DNA of 64,000 nucleotides from Deltaproteobacteria bacterium (GCA_020630875.1 JAHDIH010000009.1:62001-126000); one strand, 5' to 3'; counted from the stretch's first letter, positions 1 through 9,475 are shown. Numbers and translations: made by a program. Notes: generated by a model not told the origin, from the sequence alone.

Positions 1-885
1 CGACAACCCGTTCTTGTGTCAGGAACCGATGGCGTTGGTACGAAGCTTAAGCTGTGCACCGAGCATAATACGCACGAAGTAGCCGGAATCGATTTGGTAG
101 CGATGGTGGTAAACGACATTGCGGTTTGCGGAGCCAAACCTTTGTTCTTCCTCGATTACTTCGCATCGGGAAAGCTTGAGTCCGATGTAGCGGCGCGTGT
201 GGTTTCTGGAATCGCACAAGCTTGCAAAGAATCAGAGTGCAGCCTCGTTGGTGGCGAAACCGCCGAAATGCCGGGGATGTACCAACAGGGTGATTACGAC
301 GTCGCTGGTTTTGCAGTAGGCATCGTCGAAAAAGAAGACATTCGTAGTGGCGACAACCTTCGTGAAGGAGATGTGCTAATCGGCCTCGCATCTTCGGGGG
401 TTCACAGCAACGGTTTCTCGTTGGTTCGAAAACTTTTAGAGGTTAACAAAATCAAACTTACGGACGCGGTGCCATTCTCAAACGAAACCGTTGCAGAGGC
501 CCTTCTAAAACCTACGAAGCTTTACTCTAGCCCCATGCAAAAACTCGACCGCAATGAATTTGTAGCAGCAGCCCACATCACGGGCGGTGGGATCGTCGAA
601 AACGTTCCAAGGTTTCTGCCTGGCAATGGCCTCAGCGCAGAGATCAACACAGCGGCTATCTCAGTTCCTCCGCTTTTCAAATGGCTGCAGTCTTTGGGAG
701 TTACGCCTGAACAAATGGCGCTAACATTTAACTTAGGAACAGGCATGGTCATCGCTTGCAGGCCGGATGCCGTTAACTCAGCGATGGAGAAACTTGCCGA
801 ACTCACCCCTTCTGTGATTGGCAAGATCACCAATAGAAAGTCAGAGCCCCTCGTTTGGAGCGCCCCATGCGCATCGCTGTTTTAA
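1..885 (+). CDS. purM: Phosphoribosylformylglycinamidine cyclo-ligase (AIR synthetase), 5' end outside window
   Basis: Catalyses ATP-dependent ring closure of FGAM to AIR in de novo purine synthesis (cytosolic). The reading frame is open from base 1, so the gene enters from outside; about 50 residues are missing compared with the usual ~345. Visible family motifs are SGTDGVGTKLKL near the start, DLVAMVVNDI and CGAKPLFFLDY (nucleotide and substrate pocket), LVGGETAEMPGMY, and the C-terminal HITGGGIVENVPRFLP and FNLGTGM. The stop at 883-885 lies 16 bases inside purN, so the two genes are translationally coupled. Identification is secure; only the N-terminus is unseen. Confidence 0.95.
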   Translation, partial: RQPVLVSGTDGVGTKLKLCTEHNTHEVAGIDLVAMVVNDIAVCGAKPLFFLDYFASGKLESDVAARVVSGIAQACKESECSLVGGETAEMPGMYQQGDYDVAGFAVGIVEKEDIRSGDNLREGDVLIGLASSGVHSNGFSLVRKLLEVNKIKLTDAVPFSNETVAEALLKPTKLYSSPMQKLDRNEFVAAAHITGGGIVENVPRFLPGNGLSAEINTAAISVPPLFKWLQSLGVTPEQMALTFNLGTGMVIACRPDAVNSAMEKLAELTPSVIGKITNRKSEPLVWSAPCASLF

Positions 886-1415
886 TATCAGGAAAAGGAA
901 GCAACTTAAGTTCTGTCGTCGAAGCTCAGAAGGCTGGACAGTTGGGCTCAGCAACCGTCGAAGTGGTCATCGCTGACAAACATTGCAGCGGCCTTCTGGT
1001 CGCAACCAACGAAGGTATTCCAACGGTGGTTGCCGACTCAGATCGCAACATTGTAATCGAAGAAACGTTAACCCAGTATGGAATTGAGTTAGTCGTGTGT
1101 GCTGGATTTATGCGAATTCTGCCGAAGCAGCTCGTTTGCGATCGAGATTGGCAGGTCATTAACATTCACCCATCTCTTTTGCCTTTACATCCGGGACTGC
1201 GTGCAGTGGAGCAAGCCCTGGCAGATGGCTCGACTAAGACTGGTTGCACGGTCCACTACGTTGACGAATTCATCGATCACGGTCAAACCATCGCACAAGT
1301 GGAAGTTCCAATTCAGGAAAGCGACACCCCTGAAACGTTGCACGTCCGCATCCAGAAAGAGGAACACCAACTTCTTCCTCTGGTTATTAAGCAGCTCGCG
1401 TTACGTCGACAGTAG
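867..1415 (+). CDS. purN: Phosphoribosylglycinamide formyltransferase
   Basis: Transfers a formyl group from 10-formyl-THF to GAR in purine synthesis. The ATG at 867 is preferred to an upstream TTG at 855 because the protein then begins MRIAVLISGKGSNL, the canonical start of the family, at about 182 residues, slightly under the usual ~200. Catalytic Asn and His are seen in NIHPSLLPLHPG, and the catalytic Asp in VDEFIDHGQTIA, where the usual Gly after the Asp is His. It overlaps the purM end by 19 bases and its own 3' end overlaps the convergent phosphoesterase gene by 29 bases. No terminator is visible between the convergent genes. Confidence 0.93.
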   Translation: MRIAVLISGKGSNLSSVVEAQKAGQLGSATVEVVIADKHCSGLLVATNEGIPTVVADSDRNIVIEETLTQYGIELVVCAGFMRILPKQLVCDRDWQVINIHPSLLPLHPGLRAVEQALADGSTKTGCTVHYVDEFIDHGQTIAQVEVPIQESDTPETLHVRIQKEEHQLLPLVIKQLALRRQ

Positions 1416-2805
1416 CAGGTGCATGAGCTGGAGAACGGAGGGGCTCCACACCATCGAGACTCGGCTGAATCAGCAGCTCACTACGAGACCCGACCCAGCG
1501 GCGAACGCTAACCGTACCATCACTTAATACTTGCGTGTAAACGAAGGTTCTGAGTAATCCCGGATTCTCCGAAGGCATCCAGGTTCCAGAGTTCACGTAG
1601 GCCACGCCGTTAACGAGCCGATGAACGGGTTCGTGGGTGTGGCCAAATGCGACAACCTTTACGCCTACCAGCGTTCCGATTCGCGCCGCGATCTTAGACA
1701 TCGCATCGGCCGAAGCCAGCTCCCTGGATGCGGAGAGCCACGACAATGCCAACGTGCTAGCCGCAATAGTTGCTACCGACAGAACTCCTGCCCAAAGCAG
1801 CGGAAAAAGAGTCATGAACACAATGCTTAAGAAGGCAGTAATCGTAGACAAGACTAAGCGATCGACCATAAGCACTTGTGCTAGGCGAAACACACTAGAA
1901 ACCGCGGGAGTGGCCCCTAGCCGCGAAACAGCCCTTAGCGTTGATTCATCAACCTCACGTTCTCTTGCCAGCGCCGCGAGTTTCTCCGATTGCGCCATGT
2001 GCAGATCGTAGCTGGCAAAACCTTTCAATCCTCGATACGAGCGAAAAAGGGATGAAGAGAAGCGCCAGTATCCTGCACCTACCTGGCAGGCTCCTTTCAC
2101 TCCTTGGTTGAACGCGAATTTTAGAAACCCTCCTGCGGTCCATGTTTCGGTGACGCCGGGGTCGAGATTGGGAATTTGATTGGTCATGTAACGCATGCCT
2201 GCGGTATCGACGTTTTCAAATACCGCTTGCGTGTGAGGATTCATCGGTACGAGTGAATGCCTAAGCGAACAACTGTCATCGTATTGATGTCCGTGTTCGA
2301 TCCAGACAGCTCCCGGTTCATGGAAAAACCAAGCATGAAAAGAAATGCTTCCTTTGGTAACTTCCGGCCCCAACTGTCCTGCGTTTGCAATCAGTTCAAT
2401 GAAGCGCTCTTGCACTTCCGGCAGCTGCAGCTCAGTGTCATGGTTCCCCGCGATAATTTCGATTCGATTTCCTGCGGCAACAAAAGCAGCCAGAGTTTTA
2501 CAAACGTTGATGTGAGCATTGGCGATCAGTTCCAGTTTCTCTAAAGAAGCATTTAGGTTTCGTGCCTCCCCGTACTTTCCTTCGCCGACTACGACCGCAA
2601 GAAAATCAAGAAGGTCGCCATTGATCACCAACCTCCATGACTTACCCTCACGTCGTCGTGATTGATGGTATCGAACGAATCCGCAAAACTGCGTTTCGGC
2701 GAGCTCAAGATCTCTTGAATCAACATCAGTTGAACCTGGCCTCAACGACTCACCAAGATGAACGTCTGAGACGATTAGTAAGTTATATTGCAGTTCTTGA
2801 GACAT
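1387..2805 (-). CDS. Membrane-associated calcineurin-like metallophosphoesterase
   Basis: A 472-residue protein with the full metallophosphoesterase signature in its first third: SDVHLGE, NGDLLDF, AGNHDTEL, and, late in the chain, VVAFGHTHEPVHR. Between about residues 318 and 362 there are two closely spaced hydrophobic stretches likely to be a membrane hairpin, inserted before the last metal-binding motif, an unusual place for one. UDP-2,3-diacylglucosamine hydrolase LpxH shares the motifs but is about half as long and lacks this hairpin, so the substrate is unknown. The gene stands alone, convergent with purN and divergent from the Fe-S oxidoreductase. Confidence 0.8.
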   Translation of the reverse strand: MSQELQYNLLIVSDVHLGESLRPGSTDVDSRDLELAETQFCGFVRYHQSRRREGKSWRLVINGDLLDFLAVVVGEGKYGEARNLNASLEKLELIANAHINVCKTLAAFVAAGNRIEIIAGNHDTELQLPEVQERFIELIANAGQLGPEVTKGSISFHAWFFHEPGAVWIEHGHQYDDSCSLRHSLVPMNPHTQAVFENVDTAGMRYMTNQIPNLDPGVTETWTAGGFLKFAFNQGVKGACQVGAGYWRFSSSLFRSYRGLKGFASYDLHMAQSEKLAALAREREVDESTLRAVSRLGATPAVSSVFRLAQVLMVDRLVLSTITAFLSIVFMTLFPLLWAGVLSVATIAASTLALSWLSASRELASADAMSKIAARIGTLVGVKVVAFGHTHEPVHRLVNGVAYVNSGTWMPSENPGLLRTFVYTQVLSDGTVSVRRWVGSRSELLIQPSLDGVEPLRSPAHAPATVDVTRAA

Positions 2806-2882
2806 GAGAATGAAAATGACTGATCTTACAGCCTTTTTCTATTATGCATCACAACTTACGCATGCGCAAACACTTTCGCGTT

Positions 2883-2906
2883 CGTTGCGTAACTTTTGTC
2901 GCAACG
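2883..2906. promoter_or_regulatory. Inverted repeat in divergent promoter region
   Basis: CGTTGCG at 2883-2889 and CGCAACG at 2900-2906 form a perfect 7-bp dyad around a 10-base centre, in the 169-bp divergent gap between the phosphoesterase and the Fe-S oxidoreductase. An extended -10 like element TGgTAATTA at 2951-2959 would start the oxidoreductase message just before an AGG and the ATG at 2975. The dyad size suits a dimeric repressor operator, but this is inference from symmetry and place. Confidence 0.35.
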
Positions 2907-2974
2907 CTCCTCTTAAACGACGCCGCTTATCGACATCCAGACAGAGCTTATGGTAATTATGGCCCAGGTAACCA

Positions 2975-5080
2975 ATGAAAATTCTTATATTTTGCATCAT
3001 CCTCATCGCGGCACTAGGATTTTTTGCGAAGTCTGTCTGGAGCCTCACACGGGCGGCTCGACGCGGTGCAACAGACCCTCGTCCTCGCTTCGATCAAATT
3101 CCAGCTAGGCTCGCTTCCGTATTGTTGTACTTTTTCGCCCAGAAAAAGGTTGCCGAAGAAGGTCCGTCCCACCATACCAGTAAACATCACCTTCTAATCT
3201 TTTGGGGATTTTTGGTGATCACCATCGCAAGTGCGGAGATGATTTTGAATGGGGTATTTCCGTTTATCCGACTCGACTTACTACCGGACTTCATCTTCTT
3301 GCCGCTTGCAGGTCTGATCGATGTTTTCAACCTCATCGTCTTGACCATGATCTCTTGGGCCATCTTCCGGCGCATTGTAATCCGCCCCCATCTCATTCCG
3401 ATGAACTTGGATGCGGCATTGATCCTTGGCGCGATCGCGTCTCTCATGATTACTCACTTTCTTTACCACGGCTACGAAGCGGCGGGTCTCATGAGCGCTG
3501 GCAAGGAGCTGCATGGATGGCCGATATCGTCGGCCGTAGGCCGTTGGCTGCATGATGCCAGCTGGACGGCGTCTGACGTGAGCGCGGCACACTTTGCGTC
3601 GCAGACCGCGTATTGGTTGCACATGGGCATTCTCCTAATCTTCATGAATTACCTGCCCTATTCCAAACACATTCATCTTCTTGGTGCGCTACCCAATATT
3701 CTGACCCGGAACCTCAGCGAACGACGACTGGATATGCCCAAGCTTGATCTAGAGGATGAAAATCAATGGGGCGTTGGTAAAGTAGAACAATTTTCTTGGA
3801 AGTCACTGCTCGATACGTACGCCTGCACTGAGTGCGCTCGCTGCAGCAACTATTGTCCTGCGTACACAACCGAGAAAAATTTATCGCCCATGCAGTTGGT
3901 ACACGACATTCGTTACGAAGCAATGGATCGCGATGCGATTCAAATGGACATTGGAGCCCTTGAAACAGAAATCTCAGAGTTCACGGACTTTGACCCGGAC
4001 CACAAACCAGTTGATCTGATTCACCTGGAAGATACGTTGAAAGCTGCACGTAAAGCTGCAGATGACCTGCCTGCACTGGTTGGGGGGCGTATCGCCGAAG
4101 ACACTTTGTGGGCGTGTACAACCTGCGGTGCTTGCCAAGAAGTGTGTCCGGTATTTATCGAGCATCCACTAAAGATCCTACAAATGCGCCAAAGTCTGGT
4201 TCTAGAACAAGAAAAGGTTCCCGGCGAATTAGCGCGTGCGTTCAGAAACATCGAGCGGCAATCCAACCCATGGGGCATTGCAGCGGATCAGCGCATGGAT
4301 TGGGCCGAAGGCCTCGACGTTCCACTGCTCGAAGATAATCCTGATCCTGAGTACATTCTGTGGGTCGGTTGCGCGGGAGCCTTTGACAACAGAATCATCA
4401 AGCAAACCAAGGCCATGGTGAAAGTTCTTAATCGCGCCAAAGTAAGCTATGCGGTACTTGGGCATCAAGAGGAGTGCACGGGCGACCCTGCACGCCGCGC
4501 CGGAAATGAGTTCCTGTTTCAACAACTCGCTGAAAAAAATGTCGAGACCCTAAACAAAGCGAAAGCCAAAAAAGTAATCGCGTCATGCCCGCACTGTCTG
4601 CATACGCTGCGTCACGACTACCCGCAGTTCGGTGGTGACTATGAAGTAATTCATCACAGTAACTTGATCGCCCACCTGCTCGAAGAAGAGAAAATCATCC
4701 CCGAGAAACAAGTCGCCAAGACCGTGACGTATCACGACAGCTGCTACCTGGGACGTTGGAACCGAGAGTTCGAAGCTCCACGTAAGGTAATCAAAAAACT
4801 ACCTATTGCTGGAGAAGCTGTTGAAATGGAACGAAATCGACAACATGGCTTTTGCTGTGGAGCTGGTGGTGGACGAATGTTCATGGAAGAACACAGCCCT
4901 CGCGTTAACGACAACAGAGCTAAGGAAGCCATTGATACCGGCGCAGACACGGTCGCCGTCGCCTGTCCTTTCTGCAATATCATGATGACGGACGGTATGA
5001 AGACGTTCGATAAAGAAGAAGACGTTCAAGTGTTGGATCTAGCCGAGCTAGTTGCCAACAGCCTTAGCGACAGTCCATGA
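2975..5080 (+). CDS. Membrane-bound (Fe-S) oxidoreductase, EtfD/HdrD-like with NarI-like N-terminus
   Basis: A 701-residue membrane protein. About residues 1-245 hold several membrane helices of the NarI (nitrate reductase gamma, b-heme) type, ending in KHIHLLGALPN. Two 4Fe-4S motifs follow: CTECARCSNYCP (Cys 284-294) and CTTCGACQEVCP (Cys 381-391). The C-terminal third has two CCG-type cysteine domains of the heterodisulfide reductase/GlpC kind (CPHCLHTLRHDYP, HDSCYLGRWN, GFCCGAGGGRMF, CPFCNIMM). This order is that of mycobacterial EtfD and related proteins, which pass electrons from electron-transfer flavoprotein to the quinone pool during fatty and amino acid oxidation; the exact donor here is inferred. 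It overlaps the next gene by ATGA. Confidence 0.87.
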   Translation: MKILIFCIILIAALGFFAKSVWSLTRAARRGATDPRPRFDQIPARLASVLLYFFAQKKVAEEGPSHHTSKHHLLIFWGFLVITIASAEMILNGVFPFIRLDLLPDFIFLPLAGLIDVFNLIVLTMISWAIFRRIVIRPHLIPMNLDAALILGAIASLMITHFLYHGYEAAGLMSAGKELHGWPISSAVGRWLHDASWTASDVSAAHFASQTAYWLHMGILLIFMNYLPYSKHIHLLGALPNILTRNLSERRLDMPKLDLEDENQWGVGKVEQFSWKSLLDTYACTECARCSNYCPAYTTEKNLSPMQLVHDIRYEAMDRDAIQMDIGALETEISEFTDFDPDHKPVDLIHLEDTLKAARKAADDLPALVGGRIAEDTLWACTTCGACQEVCPVFIEHPLKILQMRQSLVLEQEKVPGELARAFRNIERQSNPWGIAADQRMDWAEGLDVPLLEDNPDPEYILWVGCAGAFDNRIIKQTKAMVKVLNRAKVSYAVLGHQEECTGDPARRAGNEFLFQQLAEKNVETLNKAKAKKVIASCPHCLHTLRHDYPQFGGDYEVIHHSNLIAHLLEEEKIIPEKQVAKTVTYHDSCYLGRWNREFEAPRKVIKKLPIAGEAVEMERNRQHGFCCGAGGGRMFMEEHSPRVNDNRAKEAIDTGADTVAVACPFCNIMMTDGMKTFDKEEDVQVLDLAELVANSLSDSP

Positions 5081-6903
5081 GTGAGTTTCTCGAGGCACTA
5101 AACCAACGTCCCCTACTCTTCGACGGAGCCATGGGGACGTTGCTCTACGATCGCGGCGTGTTTCTTAACCGGTCCTACGAAGAGTTAAACCTTTCGCAAC
5201 CACAGAAAGTAGCAAAAGCCCACGGCGACTACGTAATGGCAGGCGCTGATGTCATTGAAACCAACACCTTTGGGGCGAACCCCATTGCACTCCAAAGGCA
5301 CGGCCATGAAGCCTCGGCAAAGGAAATAAACGAAGCAGGAGTTTCTCTTGCGCGCTCCGTCGCGGGGAAAAACGTGTTTGTCGCCGGTGCAGTAGGGCCA
5401 ACCGGATTAAATGCGATGATCGCCACGGCGCAAGAACGCTTGTTAATTCAAGACGCATACAGAAAGCAGATGGGATGGCTCGTCGATGCAAAAGTCGATC
5501 TGCTTCTCCTGGAAACTTTCTCCTCCATCGTAGAGCTTGAACTTGCGCTTGAAGTTGCCAAAGAGCTGACCACCCCGGTCGTTGCACAACTTGTTTTTAC
5601 CAAGGGGGAAGCGGAAGGCGGGCTACTACCAGAAGACGTAGCGGCAAGACTCGTTGCAAGCGGCGCCGATGTTGTCGGGGCAAACTGCGGATCCGGCCCG
5701 GCTGAGCTTTACTCTGTAGCAAAGTCTATGGTTGGAAAAGGTGCACCGGTCAGCATTCAACCCAATGCGGGACTTCCCAACTACGTTGACGGCAGAACTA
5801 TTTACGTCTCTAACCCAGAGAACTTCGGAGTTTTTGCCAGACGGCTTCTAAAGCTGGGAGTCAAGATGGTTGGCGGATGTTGTGGCACTAGTCCACGCCA
5901 TATCCAAGCGATGAACGGCGCCATTCGGATGATGAGCAGTAGAAGGCGGAACACCGGCAACCACTGGGTCGCCGCCACACCGCTCAAGCCAGTCGCTCTA
6001 GCCGAACGCAGCGAGCTCGGTAAAAGGCTTGCGGAAGGACAATTTGTATCCTCGGTGGAGTTGACCTCCCCAAGGGGAACAGGCCTAGAAAAGTTCAACT
6101 CCAAGCTCGAGCAAGTAGCGTCGAGTGTCATTAATGCCTGCAATATCGCCGATGGACCAAGAGCAACCGCGCGCGTTAGTAATGTTGCGGCTTGTGCCCT
6201 CGCCCTCGCTGCTGGCATAGAGCCTATCCTCCACATTTGCTGTCGAGACAAGAACTACCTGGGACTTGTGTCGCATCTTTTAGGAGCGCACGCGTTGGGC
6301 ATTAGAAATCTAGTCATCATCAGTGGCGACCCGCCCAAGATGGGAGATTATCCCTTTGCCACACCAGTATACGACGTGGACTCCGTTGGGCTACTAAAAA
6401 TAGCCAACGCAATGAATCATGGGTTAGATCCAGCTGGCAAGGAACTCCCTTCTGGTCCTACAAAGTTCTTGCTTGCAACCGGGGCTGAGCCCGCAGCGGT
6501 CAACTACGAAGAGGAACTTAGAAGACTTGAGTTAAAAAAGGCTGCAGGTGCAGAACTTGTCATGACTCAGCCAGTCTACGACCCCGGCCTGCTGCAAAAG
6601 TTTCTTAAGGACATTGAGCCCCTTAACATCCCGGTAATGGTGGGCTTACTTCCACTGGCGTCACATAAGAACGCGCTATTTTTACACAACGAAGTTCCCG
6701 GAATGCAAATACCGCAAACCTATCGAGACATAATGAAAAAAGCTGGGGACGGTCCTACGGCTCAAGCGGCTGGCATAGAGATTGCGCGCGAAGTGCTCGC
6801 CTCAGTCCAAGAGCAAGTCGCTGGTGCCTATGTCATGCCACCATTCAATCGTGTCCAGGCAGCCGTTGATACATTGAGCCCGGTCACCGATCTGCTTCGC
6901 TAG
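5077..6903 (+). CDS. Bifunctional homocysteine S-methyltransferase / methylenetetrahydrofolate reductase (YitJ-like)
   Basis: A 608-residue two-domain enzyme. Residues ~1-285 form a homocysteine S-methyltransferase barrel with its zinc cysteines in GANCGSGP and GGCCGTSPRH. Residues ~315-605 form a MetF-like methylenetetrahydrofolate reductase (VSSVELTSPRG, HICCRDKN, ISGDPPKMGDYPF, VMTQPVYDP). Bacillus YitJ has the same order and length. It would couple making 5-methyl-THF with methylating homocysteine. The start ATG shares ATGA with the stop of the Fe-S oxidoreductase, so the two are co-translated, an odd pairing whose logic may be redox supply. The stop shares CTAG with convergent der. Confidence 0.9.
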   Translation: MSEFLEALNQRPLLFDGAMGTLLYDRGVFLNRSYEELNLSQPQKVAKAHGDYVMAGADVIETNTFGANPIALQRHGHEASAKEINEAGVSLARSVAGKNVFVAGAVGPTGLNAMIATAQERLLIQDAYRKQMGWLVDAKVDLLLLETFSSIVELELALEVAKELTTPVVAQLVFTKGEAEGGLLPEDVAARLVASGADVVGANCGSGPAELYSVAKSMVGKGAPVSIQPNAGLPNYVDGRTIYVSNPENFGVFARRLLKLGVKMVGGCCGTSPRHIQAMNGAIRMMSSRRRNTGNHWVAATPLKPVALAERSELGKRLAEGQFVSSVELTSPRGTGLEKFNSKLEQVASSVINACNIADGPRATARVSNVAACALALAAGIEPILHICCRDKNYLGLVSHLLGAHALGIRNLVIISGDPPKMGDYPFATPVYDVDSVGLLKIANAMNHGLDPAGKELPSGPTKFLLATGAEPAAVNYEEELRRLELKKAAGAELVMTQPVYDPGLLQKFLKDIEPLNIPVMVGLLPLASHKNALFLHNEVPGMQIPQTYRDIMKKAGDGPTAQAAGIEIAREVLASVQEQVAGAYVMPPFNRVQAAVDTLSPVTDLLR

Positions 6904-8252
6904 CGTTTTGGCTTTCGATTGGTTCGTTTTGCCCTGAAATACACTCGAATCGGAACGCCGCGGAACGCATAGTGTTTGCGCAGTTGATTGTGCACAAAGC
7001 GGCGATACGACATGGAAACTCCCTTTGGCTTGTTTGCCCACAAGACAAACGTTGGAGGACGCGTTGCTACTTGCGCGATGTACTGAATGGTTACTTGCTT
7101 ACCGCGGTGAATGGGCGGCGGCTTATGCTCGATGACGGCCTCAAAGAACTTGTTCAGCTCAGAAGTCGAAATGCGGCGCTTTGCTTGCTCGCCGACCTCG
7201 GCTACTTTCTTCATCAACTTCAAAAGTCCTTGAGACTCTAAAGCGGACGTGAGCACAAAAGGAATATAATCCAGGAAGTGGAGTTGGTCGTCGACAGACT
7301 GGCGAACCGCTGCCAAGCTTTCATCGTCCAAAAGGTCTGCTTTATTAAGTGCCACCACGACGCCTGCACCGCCATCTTTTATTAGCTGGGCAATCTTTGC
7401 GTCTTGGTCGGTGGCGCCAATCGTCGCATCGATCACGTGAACTACCACGTCGGCTCTTTCGATGTGACTTCGCGCCATGGCCACGGATATCTTTTCGATA
7501 TCTTCGTACACTTTGCTTTTTCTACGGATTCCAGCGGTATCGACAAGAAGGTACTCACTGCCCTCGAAGGAAAATGGGCTGTCTACAGGGTCGGTGGTGG
7601 TTCCAGGCATGTCATGGACCAACGCGCGGCTTTCGCCAAGCAAGCAGTTCATAATGGAAGACTTGCCAACATTTGGTTTCCCCACCAGCGCAAGTCTGAT
7701 GCGCTCATCGCCTTCTTCTCGAGGAACTGGCTCTGCAGGTCGCTCCCAGTCAGCGAATTGTTCGTCGACATAGTCCAGCAGCTCATCGATGCCTCGTCCG
7801 TGCTCTGCAGAAATGCCAAACACTGGGTCGATCCCAAGCTCAAAGAATTCATTTACCAAAGCATCTCTGTTTTTATGATCTACCTTGTTTGCGGCAACGA
7901 CAATGGTTTTGCCACTGGCTCTCAGCTCTTGCGCTAAATCGCGATCGACTGACGTGATACCACTTCTTGCATCTACGACAAACATCACCAAGTCTGCGTT
8001 TCTTGCAGCTTCCCTGGCATGCTTGTGAATGCTCGCACCGATGATTTCACTTGCTGCATCTGGATCGAGCCCACCGGTGTCTACCAATTCAAAAGCAACG
8101 TCAGAATAGTCGCAGCGGCCGTACCTGTTGTCTCGAGTCAGGCCAGCAGTGTCATGTACCAACGCCGGCCTTCCGCCTACTAAGCGGTTGAAGAGCGTTG
8201 ATTTGCCAACATTTGGTCGTCCGACAATCGCAACTACTGGTTCAACGGTCAT
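6900..8252 (-). CDS. der: Ribosome-assembly GTPase Der (EngA)
   Basis: A 450-residue tandem GTPase needed for maturation of the 50S subunit. The first G domain starts VAIVGRPNVGKSTLFNRL with DTGG and NKVD; the second, from about residue 187, has LVGKPNVGKSSIMN, DTAGIRRKSK and NKADLL. A C-terminal KH-like domain ends in RVYFRAKRTNRKPKR. All key nucleotide-binding residues are present. It lies downstream of era and begins inside era's last codons, so the two GTPases form one transcription unit. Confidence 0.97.
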   Translation of the reverse strand: MTVEPVVAIVGRPNVGKSTLFNRLVGGRPALVHDTAGLTRDNRYGRCDYSDVAFELVDTGGLDPDAASEIIGASIHKHAREAARNADLVMFVVDARSGITSVDRDLAQELRASGKTIVVAANKVDHKNRDALVNEFFELGIDPVFGISAEHGRGIDELLDYVDEQFADWERPAEPVPREEGDERIRLALVGKPNVGKSSIMNCLLGESRALVHDMPGTTTDPVDSPFSFEGSEYLLVDTAGIRRKSKVYEDIEKISVAMARSHIERADVVVHVIDATIGATDQDAKIAQLIKDGGAGVVVALNKADLLDDESLAAVRQSVDDQLHFLDYIPFVLTSALESQGLLKLMKKVAEVGEQAKRRISTSELNKFFEAVIEHKPPPIHRGKQVTIQYIAQVATRPPTFVLWANKPKGVSMSYRRFVHNQLRKHYAFRGVPIRVYFRAKRTNRKPKR

Positions 8253-9117
8253 ACCCTAACTCCTGCATTTTTCTCGTAGAACTTGACCACTTATCGACTA
8301 CACGAACGTGTAATTTCAGATGCACCGTACACCCAAACAGTTTTGAAATAGCCTCTCGCGCCAAGGTACCAATCTCTCGAATACGGCTTCCTTGCCTGCC
8401 AATCACAATCGCTTTCTGGGACTTACGCTCTACAAGAATCGACGCTGACAATTTTATGTCACCATTATCAAAGTCTTCCCATGCTTCAACCACCACCGCT
8501 GTTTCGTACGGGATTTCTCCGTTTAGCTGCAGAAAAGCCTGTTCGCGAATTAGCTCGGACGCCAAAAACGAATCGCCGCGATCCGTTGTAATATCTGGTG
8601 GAAACATGGGAGGACCGACTGGCAAGAGCCCTTCTATCGTAGACACCAACTGCTCTATTCCATCTCCAGTTTTAGCTGATATTGGAATGGCAGCTCCAAG
8701 TCCCCAAGAGTGAACTTCTTCCATTTTGGGGAGCAGCTGACTCTTCGACTTCAAAGCGTCAATCTTATTTAAGATAATAAGCATGTTGGGCAACGTGACT
8801 TCAGGCTTTTTCAGTGTTTTGGTCGCGTCGATTATTAACGCGACGACATCAGCATCAGCGGTCGCGGTTTCGACCTGTTGGCGCATGAACTTACGCAATG
8901 GACTGCCCCCGTCTTGCGCCCCTGGAGTATCCACAAATACCACCTGCATGCGATCTGGCCAATTGGCCACCCCTCTGATGTGGTTGCGGGTCGTTTGAGG
9001 CTTGGGAGAAACCGCACATAGGTGCTTCCCAATCAGCTGATTTAAAAGCGATGACTTTCCAGCGTTTGGGGCTCCGACTAACGCGCAGCTTCCTGCTCGA
9101 TGCACCGTGTCTTCCAC
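8242..9117 (-). CDS. era: GTPase Era
   Basis: A 291-residue GTPase that binds 16S rRNA and helps 30S maturation. G1 is GAPNAGKSS, switch II DTPGAQ, G4 NKID; the C-terminal type II KH domain has VIGRQGSRIREIG. The start codon is a GTG at 9117, giving MEDTVHRAGSCALVGAP; the choice is supported by a -10 like TAGGGT ending six bases upstream, as at many other first genes in this window. Der follows with an 11-base overlap. Confidence 0.95.
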   Translation of the reverse strand: MEDTVHRAGSCALVGAPNAGKSSLLNQLIGKHLCAVSPKPQTTRNHIRGVANWPDRMQVVFVDTPGAQDGGSPLRKFMRQQVETATADADVVALIIDATKTLKKPEVTLPNMLIILNKIDALKSKSQLLPKMEEVHSWGLGAAIPISAKTGDGIEQLVSTIEGLLPVGPPMFPPDITTDRGDSFLASELIREQAFLQLNGEIPYETAVVVEAWEDFDNGDIKLSASILVERKSQKAIVIGRQGSRIREIGTLAREAISKLFGCTVHLKLHVRVVDKWSSSTRKMQELGYDR

Positions 9118-9123
9118 GGCGCG

Positions 9124-9129
9124 ACCCTA
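9124..9129 (-). promoter_or_regulatory. Putative -10 element of the era-der operon (leaderless)
   Basis: On the minus strand TAGGGT lies exactly six bases before the GTG of era. Transcription would begin at or next to the start codon, with no room for a ribosome binding site. No convincing -35 is visible. Confidence 0.45.
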
Positions 9130-9195
9130 CCTCAAATGACATGGCGGCAACAGCAAAATGTAGGTCACAAAACTGGCCAGATTCAGTCCTGCTTC

Positions 9196-9201
9196 TATAA
9201 T
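9196..9201 (+). promoter_or_regulatory. Consensus -10 element before small membrane gene
   Basis: A perfect TATAAT stands seven bases before the GTG at 9209. It supports a real short gene there and a leaderless message. Confidence 0.5.
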
Positions 9202-9208
9202 TAGGGCT

Positions 9209-9475
9209 GTGCCCATATTTTTAGCAATACTGACCGCAGCCGCCTTGCTAGCCTCTCTAGCCCCCGCTCCTGGGCATCTTTGGGCTATTGGCCTTGGGTT
9301 GTGCAGCGCGCTTTGGGCCAGAGAAGTTACGTTTTCGCCGTCCAATGCTTACTCCACGAAAGTTCGCGGGGTGACGACCACGCTTTGGTGGCTCGCGACG
9401 GTGGCCACCCTCGTAGGACTTTTCCGAACGGGTGCTATCGTTTACGTTGGAAGCAAGCTATCTGAGTTGCTTTGA
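9209..9475 (+). CDS. Small membrane protein of unknown function
   Basis: An 88-residue protein with an N-terminal hydrophobic segment (about residues 2-38, interrupted by APAPGH) and a second one at about 58-84, so probably two or three membrane helices. No family is recognised. The GTG start sits seven bases after a perfect TATAAT. The gene is divergent from era and its last 18 bases overlap the convergent HEAT-repeat lipoprotein gene. An opposite-strand frame covers part of the same bases but has a less protein-like sequence. Confidence 0.55.
   Translation: MPIFLAILTAAALLASLAPAPGHLWAIGLGLCSALWAREVTFSPSNAYSTKVRGVTTTLWWLATVATLVGLFRTGAIVYVGSKLSELL

Noticed and set aside
2842-3048. 68-codon minus-strand frame
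   Set aside because: Covers the divergent promoter and the start of the Fe-S oxidoreductase gene; basic, low-quality sequence with no start support.
9127-9345. 72-codon minus-strand frame over the small membrane gene
   Set aside because: The opposite-strand gene has a perfect TATAAT before its GTG and a better membrane-protein pattern; this frame has neither.
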